A stretch of 64,000 nucleotides of DNA from Duganella dendranthematis (GTDB taxonomy: Bacteria; Pseudomonadota; Gammaproteobacteria; Burkholderiales; Burkholderiaceae_D): the NCBI RefSeq assembly GCF_012849375.1, contig NZ_CP051684.1:5828001-5892000 (forward strand), written 5' to 3'. How positions within the stretch are numbered: the first letter of the stretch is position 1; every line of letters starts with the position of its first letter. Below are positions 27,051 through 35,665 of the stretch, piece by piece. The position numbers and the translations under genes are program-made. The notes under the pieces were generated by a model. It was not told where the DNA came from and ran no database searches. It was given only the letters and a program-made list of their open reading frames with translations.

Positions 27051-29966
27051 TCAGAGGTAGGCCAGGCGGGCCGGCACCGCGATCCGCAGCAGGGTTTGGC
27101 CCGGCAGCGATTCCAAGCTGTATTTGGCACCGATTTGCGCGGCGCGGCGGCGCATCGCGGCCAGTCCCATGTGGCCTGGCCGGCCACCGGCGGCCAGCAC
27201 CTCGGCCGGGATGCCGACGCCGTCATCGCCGATTTCCAGCAGCAGTTCCTTGCCGCTGTAAGTGATCCGCACGGCGATGCTGTTCGCCCGCGCATGCCGC
27301 ACCGCGTTGCGCAACGCTTCGCGGCCGATCACGAACAGCTCGTCCTTGACGACCAGGTGCAGCGCGCGCGAGACGCCTGTTTGCTCGACCCGTATCGGCA
27401 CGGCCGCCGCTTCGCGCTCGACCAGCTTGTCGAACATGTCAACCAGCTCGTCCTCGCTGCCATGGCGCAGGCTTTGGACCCGGTCGCGTCCTTCCATGAT
27501 GGCGTCGTTGGCGTTCTGGATCACCTTGACCATGCGGTCGCGCGCTTCCGGCTGGCCGGTCATCTGGTCAGCGGCGTTCTCGGCCGATAGGATCACGCCG
27601 TGCATCGACTGCAGCACCGTGTCGTGCAGCTCGACGGCGATGCGCTCGCGCTCGGCGGTCCTGGCTTCCAGACGCGCCGCCAGCTGTCGGGTCAGATAGC
27701 GCACGCGGGACCGATACAGCAAGTACAGCAGGCCGGCTAGCGCCACGCCGCAGGCGATGCGGAACCACAGGCTTTGGGTCAGCGTCGGCGCCACCACCAC
27801 CCGCATGGCGACGTCCTGCGTGCTGGCGACGCCGTCTTCGTTGAGGACGCGCAGATGGAATACATACTCGCCCGCCCCGACGTTGGTGTAGAACGCCGAA
27901 CGGCGTGCGCCGGCCTGTTGCCAGTGCGGGTCCACCCCCTCGAGCCAATACTCGAAGCGGGCTGCTTCCGGCGCGCGCAACAGCGGCGCCGTGTAGTCGA
28001 TCCGAAAACGTTCACTGCCGGCCGGCAGCAGCACGGCGCGCGACGCCGGGTAGATTTTGTCGTCCGCCGCCACCGCCACCAGCACCGGCAAAGGCACGGC
28101 ATAGTTGGGCCGCAACAGCGCGGTATCGACCTGCATGACGCCGCCGGTTCCCAGCAGCCATAAATGGCGGCCGTCGGGGCTCATCAGACTCGGCCAGCGG
28201 GTTTCGATGACCGCCCGGCCCGCATAGCCATCCAGCGCGCCCAGCAATTCGTAGCGTACCGGCTGCGTCGGATCGTCAAGGACGCGCTGCCAGTCGGCGG
28301 CGCGAACGTGCAGAAGCCCGGCCGAGCCATTGAGCCAGCGATCGCCGTCGGCGGTCTTGGCCAGGCCGGAGACATTGCGCAGCACATCCGGGTTGGCGGC
28401 GGTCAGCATGGTCAGCTTGCCGTTCTTGAAGATGCCGGAGCCGCCGGTGCCGCTCAGCAATGGCTCGCCGCTGAGGAACACGCTGGCGGCCATGCCAAGC
28501 GCGTGGATGTCATAGGTGGCCAGCTTGTCGTTGTCGTAGAACACCAGCGTACCGTCACCGGTGGCCAGCCACAGTTGGCCCTCTCCCGCCGGGCCGGACT
28601 GGAAAATCTTGGCCGGCAGGTTGAACGCCGAGGCTGGCAGCCACTGCCCGTCGCGCCAGCCGATCAGGCCGGTTTCCAGCGTCGCGGTCCACAGCACTTT
28701 GCCGTCGTCCAGGATGCCCAGCATGTGGTAATCGCGCGGCCGGCCGTCGGCGCCCGGCGGCAGCGGAATCACTTGCTTGCCGTCGGCGCGCCACACTTCG
28801 ATGCTGCGCTTGCCGCCAACCAGCACGGCGCCCTTGCGGCCATTGGCCACCAGCGTGACCGGCGCCGGCTGGGCCAGCTGCGGCGCGGCCCCGACACCGA
28901 GCCGCCACAGGCTGCCGCTGACGATATCGGCCGCCCATATCTTGCCGCGGCCATCCGTGGCGAGACTGAATTTGACGCCGGCGCCCGGCAAGCCGCTTTG
29001 CCGCAGGCGATTGCGGCGAAACCGGTCAATGCCGTTTTCGGTGGCGATCCAGATATTACCTTCGCGGTCCTCCAGAATGGTTTGCGTTTCCCGGCCCGAC
29101 AGGCGATGCACATCACCGACGCGTTCGACTTTGCCATTGCCATGAGGTCGCACCCGACACGCCAGGGCCGGGCAATTCAGCAGCCACAGCGTGCCTTCGC
29201 GATCGAACATGCCGCCGAAGGTGCTCTCGCTGTACGGGTAAGGGTCGGGACGCGAGCCGGTCGGCGCCGACAGCAGCCGCACGTCGTCGGCGCCACGCAC
29301 CTGCCACACGGCGCCGTCGGGCGCGATCAGCAATTGGCCGCCGCCGTCAGTCATCTTGGCAAAGCGGCCAGTCTTGCGGTCCAGCCGCCAGGCGGCGTGA
29401 TCACTGCCGGCCCAGAGCCCGCCCTGCGTGTCGAGCAGCATGCTGATGCCACGCGAAGTCCGCCATTCCTCGCCGTCGTCGACCACCTGCCACTTGCCGT
29501 CTTTAAAATGCTGGATATTCCCGGCCACGACCCACATGCTGCCATCGCTGTCGATGGCGATCTCGCCGACGCTGTTGCGGATCGGTAGCGGCGCATTGAC
29601 CGTCTCCACCCTGCCGTCGGGATGCAGCACCGACATGCCTTCCGCGTGGTAGGTGATATACAGATCGCCATTAGGCGCGGCACGCACCAGGTTGATGCGG
29701 TCGCGGTTCAGGCCTTGCTGCGGCGGCAATTGATAGCGCTCGAAGCGTACGCCGTCAAACCGGTACAAGCCATCCGCCGTACCTAGCCACAGCCAGCCGT
29801 CGCGGGTTTGCGCCATGCTGCCGATGCCGGACGGCGCGCCTTCGGCGCCGGTCCACTGAGTGCGGCTATAGTCCAGCAGCTCGGTGTCGTTGTCGGCGGC
29901 TAGCGCATGCAGGCTCACCGCCATGCAGATGGCCGCCAGGGAGCGGCCTACATAGTTGCAGATCAT
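27051..29966 (-). CDS. Beta-propeller sensor histidine kinase (reg_prop / Y_Y_Y / HisKA_3)
   Basis: 971 residues: signal peptide (MICNYVGRSLAAICMAVSLHALA), propeller repeats (DGWLWLGTADGLYRFDGVRFERY, GNIWIATENGIDRFRRNRL), Y_Y_Y domain (AFYTNVGAGEYVFHLRVLNEDG), one membrane helix, H-box RIAVELHDTVLQSMHGVIL, GREALRNAVRHA, DDGVGIP and a GHMGLAAMRRR G-box. Predicted to sense a periplasmic or incoming ligand and phosphorylate an unlinked LuxR-type regulator. The chosen ATG opens the signal peptide; a longer frame exists but adds 33 polar residues. Divergent from the remnant of a TonB-dependent receptor, mirroring the arrangement at 10.2 kb. Confidence 0.92.
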   Translation of the reverse strand: MICNYVGRSLAAICMAVSLHALAADNDTELLDYSRTQWTGAEGAPSGIGSMAQTRDGWLWLGTADGLYRFDGVRFERYQLPPQQGLNRDRINLVRAAPNGDLYITYHAEGMSVLHPDGRVETVNAPLPIRNSVGEIAIDSDGSMWVVAGNIQHFKDGKWQVVDDGEEWRTSRGISMLLDTQGGLWAGSDHAAWRLDRKTGRFAKMTDGGGQLLIAPDGAVWQVRGADDVRLLSAPTGSRPDPYPYSESTFGGMFDREGTLWLLNCPALACRVRPHGNGKVERVGDVHRLSGRETQTILEDREGNIWIATENGIDRFRRNRLRQSGLPGAGVKFSLATDGRGKIWAADIVSGSLWRLGVGAAPQLAQPAPVTLVANGRKGAVLVGGKRSIEVWRADGKQVIPLPPGADGRPRDYHMLGILDDGKVLWTATLETGLIGWRDGQWLPASAFNLPAKIFQSGPAGEGQLWLATGDGTLVFYDNDKLATYDIHALGMAASVFLSGEPLLSGTGGSGIFKNGKLTMLTAANPDVLRNVSGLAKTADGDRWLNGSAGLLHVRAADWQRVLDDPTQPVRYELLGALDGYAGRAVIETRWPSLMSPDGRHLWLLGTGGVMQVDTALLRPNYAVPLPVLVAVAADDKIYPASRAVLLPAGSERFRIDYTAPLLRAPEAARFEYWLEGVDPHWQQAGARRSAFYTNVGAGEYVFHLRVLNEDGVASTQDVAMRVVVAPTLTQSLWFRIACGVALAGLLYLLYRSRVRYLTRQLAARLEARTAERERIAVELHDTVLQSMHGVILSAENAADQMTGQPEARDRMVKVIQNANDAIMEGRDRVQSLRHGSEDELVDMFDKLVEREAAAVPIRVEQTGVSRALHLVVKDELFVIGREALRNAVRHARANSIAVRITYSGKELLLEIGDDGVGIPAEVLAAGGRPGHMGLAAMRRRAAQIGAKYSLESLPGQTLLRIAVPARLAYL

Positions 29967-30066
29967 TAAATTCCAGGCGCAGTGTAAAGGGCAGACCAGA
30001 CCGTCCGGTCCGATGCTTGCTTGAAGATATTGTTGCGACGATAGCAAAGATTGAGAAATTTTCATA

Positions 30067-30702
30067 GTGCTCTACGTAGCAACCACACTTGGGAATGAGC
30101 TGCAGGCGGCCGGCGGCCTGTACGACGCGGTACGCAACACTGCCGGCGTCACCCGCCAGCAAAACGGCGGCGACACCTGGGACCAGCTGGTGATTCGCGG
30201 CATCGCCGTGCAAAACCGCATCAATTACCGCCTGAACGGCTCGGTGCCGATGGAGAACAAGGAACGTGCCGAAGCGCTGAAAGGCGCCTCGGCGCTGTAC
30301 TACGGCTTCACCTCGCCGGCCGGCGTGGTCAACTTCGTCACCAAGCGCGCCGGCCATACGCCGGTCACCAGCGCCGGCCTGACGCTGGATGACCAGGGCA
30401 CGGCGGTCGCCAACGTCGACGTCGGCCGCCGCTTCGGCGAGCAGAACAAATTCGGCGTGCGCAGCAACGCCGCCGGCGGCGCGCTCGGCACCTTCCTCGA
30501 CCACGTCGGCAACGGCAACCGCCAGCTCGCCTCGGCGGCGCTGGACTGGCACGTCAACAACCGCCTGCTGCTGAAGGCCGACCTGGGATTTCGATATCAC
30601 GTCGAGAATCTGGGCGACAAGTAGTACTGGGCAGCGGCCGGCCGCCGTCTGGCCGCCGATGCGCCGCGCACTGTCAAGCTGACCATGAAGGTCGACCTGT
30701 AG
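30067..30702 (+). pseudogene. TonB-dependent siderophore receptor, gutted remnant
   Basis: The first part reads as a plug domain from its middle onward (LYDAVRNTAGVTRQQNGGD, QLVIRGIAVQNRINYRLNG, ALKGASALYYGF, GVVNFVTKRAG) and a first barrel strand up to LLLKADL. There is no signal peptide or TonB box. Then the sequence jumps directly to what is normally the extreme C-terminus: FRYHVENLGDK, an in-frame TAG (30622-30624), YWAAAG and APRTVKLTMKVDL before the final TAG at 30702. So the 5' end and most of the barrel (several hundred residues) are deleted, with a nonsense codon besides. The junction falls at roughly 30580-30592. Family: FpvA/FhuE-like siderophore receptor. Not functional. Confidence 0.85.
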
Positions 30703-30705
30703 CCG

Positions 30706-31701
30706 TTACGACTTGGGAATGCGGTTGACCAGCTCCTCGCCGCGCTCGAACGCGCTGATGCTGTCGATGGTGGTCTGCATAATCTGGCCAATCGCCTCTT
30801 CCGTGAAAAACGCCTGGTGGCCGGTCACGATCACATTCGGGAACGACACCAGCCGCTGGATCACGTCGTCGCAAATAATGGTCGACGACAGGTCTTGGAA
30901 GAACAGATTGGCTTCCTGTTCGTAGACGTCGATCGCCAGCCCGCCCAACTGGCCAGTCTTCAGCGCCTCGGTGGCAGCCTCGGTATCGACCAGCCCGCCC
31001 CGGCTGGTGTTGACCAGGATGCTGCCGCGCTTGGCGCGCGCCAGCGATGCGGCGTTGACGATATGGCGCGTCTCTTCGGTCAGCGGGCAATGCAGCGAGA
31101 CCACGTCGCTGCCGGCCAGCAGCTCATCCACCGACACGTAGCGGCCACCCAGCGCCTCGAACGCCGCCGACGGATAACGGTCATGACCCAACAAAGTGCA
31201 GCCGAAGCCGCTCAGGATGCGCGCAAAGATGGTGCCGATCTTGCCGGTGCCGATCACGCCCACGGTCTTGCCATGCAGGTCGAAACCCATCAGGCCGTCG
31301 AGGTCGAAGTTGCCTTCACGCGTGCGCCAGCTGGCGCGGGCGATCTTGCGGTTGACCGCCAGCAGCAGGCCGACGGCAAACTCGGCCACCGAGTAAGGCG
31401 AGTAGTCGGTCACCCGCACCACGGCAATGCCGAGACGTTCGGCGGCGGCGGCGTCGATCTGGTTGTAGCCGGTGGAGCGCGTCGCCACCAGCCGCACACC
31501 TAGCTGCGACAGAATCGCCAGAACATCGGCGTCGACGTTGTCGTTGACGAACACGCAGACAGCCTCGCAGCCGGCGGCCAGCGGCGCGCTGGCGGCGGTC
31601 AGGCGGTCTTCCAGGAAACGCAATTCATGAGCGGCGGCGACGTTGGCCCGCGCCAGCATGGTCTTGTCATATCGGCGTGCACTGAACACTGCTGTTTTCA
31701 T
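30706..31701 (-). CDS. ldhA: D-lactate dehydrogenase (2-hydroxyacid dehydrogenase)
   Basis: 331 residues. N-terminus MKTAVFSARRYDKTML and the block ATRSTGYNQIDAAAAERLGI match fermentative LdhA; the NAD site is GVIGTGKIGTIFARIL; NTSRGGLVD carries the active-site arginine, and GHQAFFTEEA the catalytic histidine. NAD-dependent interconversion of pyruvate and D-lactate in the cytosol. The ATG is chosen over an upstream TTG because it matches the family N-terminus and follows a GGGAAAGG ribosome-site-like stretch. Ends 3 bases from the TonB receptor remnant. Confidence 0.92.
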   Translation of the reverse strand: MKTAVFSARRYDKTMLARANVAAAHELRFLEDRLTAASAPLAAGCEAVCVFVNDNVDADVLAILSQLGVRLVATRSTGYNQIDAAAAERLGIAVVRVTDYSPYSVAEFAVGLLLAVNRKIARASWRTREGNFDLDGLMGFDLHGKTVGVIGTGKIGTIFARILSGFGCTLLGHDRYPSAAFEALGGRYVSVDELLAGSDVVSLHCPLTEETRHIVNAASLARAKRGSILVNTSRGGLVDTEAATEALKTGQLGGLAIDVYEQEANLFFQDLSSTIICDDVIQRLVSFPNVIVTGHQAFFTEEAIGQIMQTTIDSISAFERGEELVNRIPKS

Positions 31702-31766
31702 TTTCCCGGCCTTTCCCAATATTCAATTAAAATCTTAATAATATTGTAGACGAAAGCATTGGCCAC

Positions 31767-33356
31767 ATGACTGAAATCAGCGCATTCCTCGCCAGCCAGC
31801 CACTGCTGGCCCTCTTCCTCACCATCGCCATCGGTTACTTGCTGGGTGCGGTGAGCGTCAAAGGCTTGTCGCTGGGATCGGGCGCGGTGCTGTTTGTCGG
31901 CCTGGCGGTCGGCGCGGCGTCGCCCAAACTGATGCTGCCCGGCCTGATTGGCAACCTGGGGCTGCTGCTGTTCCTGTACGGGGTCGGCATCGCCTACGGT
32001 GCGCAGTTCTTTCGCGGCCTGACCACGGCCGAAGGCATGAAAGCCAACCTGGCGGCGCTGATCGCGGTCGGCGCGGCGCTGGGGCTGACGCTGGCGGCGG
32101 CGCACTGGCTGCCCGGCATCGATCTGCCGCATGCGCTCGGCGCTTTCGCCGGCGCCGGCACCAGCACGGCCGCGCTGCAAGCGGCGCTAGCGGTGTTCGG
32201 CACGGCGCCGGCCACTGGCTATTCGATGGCCTACCCAATCGGCGTGGCGGTGCCGATCCTGCTGCTGGGTCTGTACAACGCGTGGCGCAAGCCGCGCCTG
32301 TCCACCGTCACGCCGGCCGCCTTGCACGTGGAGGAAATCGAAGTCACCGAGTTTTACGTGATCGGCATGACGCTGGCCGCCGCGGCGCGCAGCTTGCCGC
32401 CCGGGATTTCCATCGTCGCCATCCGGCGCGGCCATCACAACCTGGTGGCGGAAGACAGCATGTGCCTGGAGCGCGACGACGTGCTGCTGGTGGCCGGCAA
32501 CGACAGCGCGCTGCTGCATGATGTGGCGACGCGCTTCGGCCCGGCGCATCCCGGCCGCATGGTGCATGACCGCAAGGATCTCGACTACGAACGCTTCTTC
32601 ATTTCCAGCCCCGCCGTCGCCGGACTACAACTGGGACAATTACACATTCCCAAGGAATTGCAGGCACGCATCCTGCACCTGCGGCGCGCCGACGCCGACC
32701 TGCAGCTGACGCCGCAGCGCACGCTGGAGTTCGGCGACCGCATCGGCGTGCTTGCGCCGCGCGCCAGCTTCCCGGCGCTGCGCAAGCTGTTTGGCGATTC
32801 GGTGCGCGGCACTGGCGAAATCAGCTACCTCAGCATTGGCGTCGGCGTCACGCTGGGGCTTGCATTTGGCGCCATCCACTGGCCGCTGCCGCTGCTGGGC
32901 CATTTGTCGCTGGGATTCGCCGGCCTGTTGCTGGTGGCGCTACTGCTGGGCCGCCAACGCCGCACCGGCATGTTCCAGTGGGCGATGCCGATCTCGGCCA
33001 ATCTGGTATTGCGCAACTTCGGCCTGACCTTGTTTCTGGCGGTGGTCGGCATTTCGTCCGGCGCCACTTTTGCCGCCACCTTTGCGGAAAGCGGCATGCT
33101 GTATCTGCTGCTGGGCAGCGCCATCGTTTCGGTGATGGTGATCGTCACCATGCTGGTGGCGCTGGCGGTATTCCGCCTGCCGTTCGACAGCGTGGCCGGG
33201 ATTGTGGCCGGCGCCACCGGCAATCCAGCCATCCTGGCGTTCGCCAACCGCATCGCCCCCACCGACCGGCCGGACGTCGGCTACGCCATGATCTTCCCGT
33301 CGATGACGGTGCTGAAGATTTTACTGGTTCAACTGGTAGGCATCCTGGCGAAGTAG
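31767..33356 (+). CDS. AspT/YidE/YbjL-type antiporter with TrkA-C domains
   Basis: 529 residues built as two copies of a membrane module around a central cytoplasmic region, the layout of aspartate:alanine antiporters and YidE/YbjL. N-terminal repeat: GYLLGAVSVKGLSLGSGAVLFVGLAVG and GAFAGAGTSTAALQAAL; C-terminal repeat: NFGLTLFLAVVGISSGATF and GIVAGATGNPAILAFA. The middle (VLLVAGNDSALL, RIGVLAPRASFPAL) resembles TrkA-C regulatory domains. Likely exchanges dicarboxylates or amino acids, but the substrate is not determinable. Divergent from ldhA; its 3' end overlaps the convergent CPBP gene by 36 bases. Confidence 0.88.
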   Translation: MTEISAFLASQPLLALFLTIAIGYLLGAVSVKGLSLGSGAVLFVGLAVGAASPKLMLPGLIGNLGLLLFLYGVGIAYGAQFFRGLTTAEGMKANLAALIAVGAALGLTLAAAHWLPGIDLPHALGAFAGAGTSTAALQAALAVFGTAPATGYSMAYPIGVAVPILLLGLYNAWRKPRLSTVTPAALHVEEIEVTEFYVIGMTLAAAARSLPPGISIVAIRRGHHNLVAEDSMCLERDDVLLVAGNDSALLHDVATRFGPAHPGRMVHDRKDLDYERFFISSPAVAGLQLGQLHIPKELQARILHLRRADADLQLTPQRTLEFGDRIGVLAPRASFPALRKLFGDSVRGTGEISYLSIGVGVTLGLAFGAIHWPLPLLGHLSLGFAGLLLVALLLGRQRRTGMFQWAMPISANLVLRNFGLTLFLAVVGISSGATFAATFAESGMLYLLLGSAIVSVMVIVTMLVALAVFRLPFDSVAGIVAGATGNPAILAFANRIAPTDRPDVGYAMIFPSMTVLKILLVQLVGILAK

Positions 33357-34061
33357 CGCGCGCTGGCTGCCGCGCAGCAGGTACACGCCGTACAGGCACA
33401 GCGGCAGCACGGCCAGCAGCGCCGCGTAGGGCAATATCGACGCCTCGTCGCCTGCCGTGGCGCCCTGTATCGACGACACCAGCGCAAAATCCCACACGCC
33501 GTGCACCACCATCATCGGCCACACTGAACGGGTGCGCAGGCGTATCGCCGCATATACGATCCCTTGCAGGAAGGCCGCCGTGGCCTGCCACAACGCGCCG
33601 CCCAGGTCGCCCGTCGCCAGGCCATTGGCCGTATGCACCACGCCGAACAGCGCCGACGACAGCAGCACAGCAGGCCAGATGGCATAACGGTCAAGCAAGC
33701 CTTGCAGCAGGATGGCGCGGAACATCAATTCTTCCGACAGCGCCACCAGCGCCGCATTGCCGGCCACCAGTAGCAAGGCCTTGGGCGCCGGCCAGCCGCC
33801 GGCCCACGCCACCAGCAGCATCAGCATCGAATACAGCAATGGCGGCGAAACCAGCCACCACGAACGTGACGGAGACGGCGCATGCAGGCCGCTAGTGCGC
33901 CGTTCATTGCCGGCCAGCGAAACCAGCAAGGCAAACAGCGCCGCTAGCAGCCAGGACAGGCCGATGCCGCCGGCTTGCAGCCGAACCAAGCCTAGCGTCA
34001 AGCCCAGCCAGACCGCCAGCACGATCAGCGCCAGCGGCAAGGTGATATGGATTTTTTTCAT
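33321..34061 (-). CDS. CPBP family intramembrane metalloprotease
   Basis: 246 residues with about eight hydrophobic segments. The three CPBP/Abi motifs are visible: ALSEELMFRAIL (EExxxR), SALFGVVHTANGL (FxxxH) and VVHGVWDFALV (HxxxD). This family cleaves membrane substrates (CAAX-type) or confers bacteriocin self-immunity; target unknown. The start MKKIHITL lies 4 bases after the stop of the upstream DASS transporter, so the two are in one operon. A longer frame exists but would overlap the transporter. Confidence 0.9.
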   Translation of the reverse strand: MKKIHITLPLALIVLAVWLGLTLGLVRLQAGGIGLSWLLAALFALLVSLAGNERRTSGLHAPSPSRSWWLVSPPLLYSMLMLLVAWAGGWPAPKALLLVAGNAALVALSEELMFRAILLQGLLDRYAIWPAVLLSSALFGVVHTANGLATGDLGGALWQATAAFLQGIVYAAIRLRTRSVWPMMVVHGVWDFALVSSIQGATAGDEASILPYAALLAVLPLCLYGVYLLRGSQRALLRQDAYQLNQ

Positions 34062-34065
34062 CGGT

Positions 34066-35571
34066 TTACCAGTAACCCAGCAGTTTCCACCAGGCACCGC
34101 CGACCACGGCAAACACCAGCAATTCCAGCACGCACATGACAAAGCCGACGCGCCACCAGTTACCCATGGTGACGTAGCCGCTGCCGAAGATAATCGGCGA
34201 GGTGCCGGTGGCGTAATGCGTCAGCGTCATCATGATGGCCGAGCCGGCCGTCATCAGCAGCAGGAACGGCACCAGGTATTGCGGCGGCAGCAGCTGCGCG
34301 CCGACTGACAGGAAGGCGAACAGCATGGCGCTGATGTGGGCGGTGGTGCTGGCAAACAGGTAGTGCGAGAAGACGAAGGCGAGCAGCAGCACGGTAGCGA
34401 CCGGGAACCAGCCCATGCCGCTGGCGACGATGGCATCCTTCATCGCCAGCGCGGCCCAGCCGATCACGCCCAGCTTGTTCAACTGCTCGGCCAGCATGAC
34501 CAGCGCACCGAACCAGATCAGCGTATCCCAGGCGCTTTTCTCGGACAGCACATCGTCCCAGTCCAGCGTGCCAGTGATAATCAGCACAAACAGTCCAAGG
34601 AAGGCGACCACGGTCGGGTCCAGCGTCCACGCCGGGCCGAAGATCATGGCCGGCACATTGGCCCACAGCACCAACAGCAGGCCGAAGGTGCCGAGCATGA
34701 CTTTCTCTTTCGGCGCCAGCGGCCCCATGCGATCGAGTTCGCCGCGCGCGTATTGCACCGCGTCCGGCGTCGCTTTCAGTTGCGGCGGCGACAGCAGATA
34801 AATCACCAGCGGCATCAGCAGCAGGCAGACCAGCCCCGGCAGCAGCATGCACAGGGCCCAGGTGGTCCAGCTCAGGTGAAAGCTCTGGTTGCTGGCCTTG
34901 GCGACGAAGTCCACCACCAGCGGATTCGGCGCGGTGGCGGTGAGGAACATGGCGGAGGTAATCGGATTGGCGTGGTAATTGACCAGCGCCAGATAGGTGC
35001 CGACCTTGCCTTCCGTCCCCTTGGCGGGATCGGAATCGAAGGCATTGGCGATCGATTTCATGATCGGGTGGACGATGCCGCCGCCGCGCGCGGTATTACT
35101 CGGCGTGAACGGCGCGAGCACCAGTTCGCACACCGTCAGGCCGTAACCGATGCCGATGGTGCGCTTGCCCAGCATGGCGATGAAGATCAGGCCGATGCGG
35201 CTGCCGAGCCCGGTTTTCTTGAGGCCGCGCGAGATCAACACGGCGACCACGATCAGCCAGATCAGCGGGCTGGCGAAGCTGCTCAGCGCATCGGTAATTG
35301 CGCCCTTGGATGAGTTGGAGGTGACTTGCGACAGCGCGACGATAACGATCGCCATCAGCGCCATCACGCCAATCGGCATGACCTTGAGGATGATGGCCAC
35401 AATCGTGGTGAGGAAAATCGCCACCAGCGCCCAGGCCTTGGGATCGAGGCCGGCGGGACAAGGCAGCGCCAGCAGCACAAACAGGACGGCGGTGGCAATC
35501 AGCGCCGGCACCAGACGAAACGGCACAGCGCTATTGAAGTAGCGGAACATGGCGGACAGCTTGGACAGCAT
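34066..35571 (-). CDS. DASS family anion transporter (CitT-like)
   Basis: 501 residues, about 12 hydrophobic segments. Family blocks: GLGSRIGLIFIAMLGKRTIGIGYGL, APFTPSNTARGGGIVHPI (the SNT-type substrate and sodium site), NPITSAMFLTATAPNPL and SAWDTLIWFGALVMLAEQLNKLG. These carriers move di- or tricarboxylates (citrate, succinate, malate, 2-oxoglutarate) across the inner membrane, by exchange or with sodium. AAAGG six bases upstream supports the ATG used; a GTG six codons earlier is an alternative. First gene of a pair with the CPBP protease. Confidence 0.9.
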   Translation of the reverse strand: MLSKLSAMFRYFNSAVPFRLVPALIATAVLFVLLALPCPAGLDPKAWALVAIFLTTIVAIILKVMPIGVMALMAIVIVALSQVTSNSSKGAITDALSSFASPLIWLIVVAVLISRGLKKTGLGSRIGLIFIAMLGKRTIGIGYGLTVCELVLAPFTPSNTARGGGIVHPIMKSIANAFDSDPAKGTEGKVGTYLALVNYHANPITSAMFLTATAPNPLVVDFVAKASNQSFHLSWTTWALCMLLPGLVCLLLMPLVIYLLSPPQLKATPDAVQYARGELDRMGPLAPKEKVMLGTFGLLLVLWANVPAMIFGPAWTLDPTVVAFLGLFVLIITGTLDWDDVLSEKSAWDTLIWFGALVMLAEQLNKLGVIGWAALAMKDAIVASGMGWFPVATVLLLAFVFSHYLFASTTAHISAMLFAFLSVGAQLLPPQYLVPFLLLMTAGSAIMMTLTHYATGTSPIIFGSGYVTMGNWWRVGFVMCVLELLVFAVVGGAWWKLLGYW

Positions 35572-35665
35572 GGACAACCTTTCACTCACAAGATGATCAA
35601 ATCATACAGGAGTGAAATGTTTAATAGGCAATAGTTACGCCGCTACTTGATCCAGGCGCTTGATT

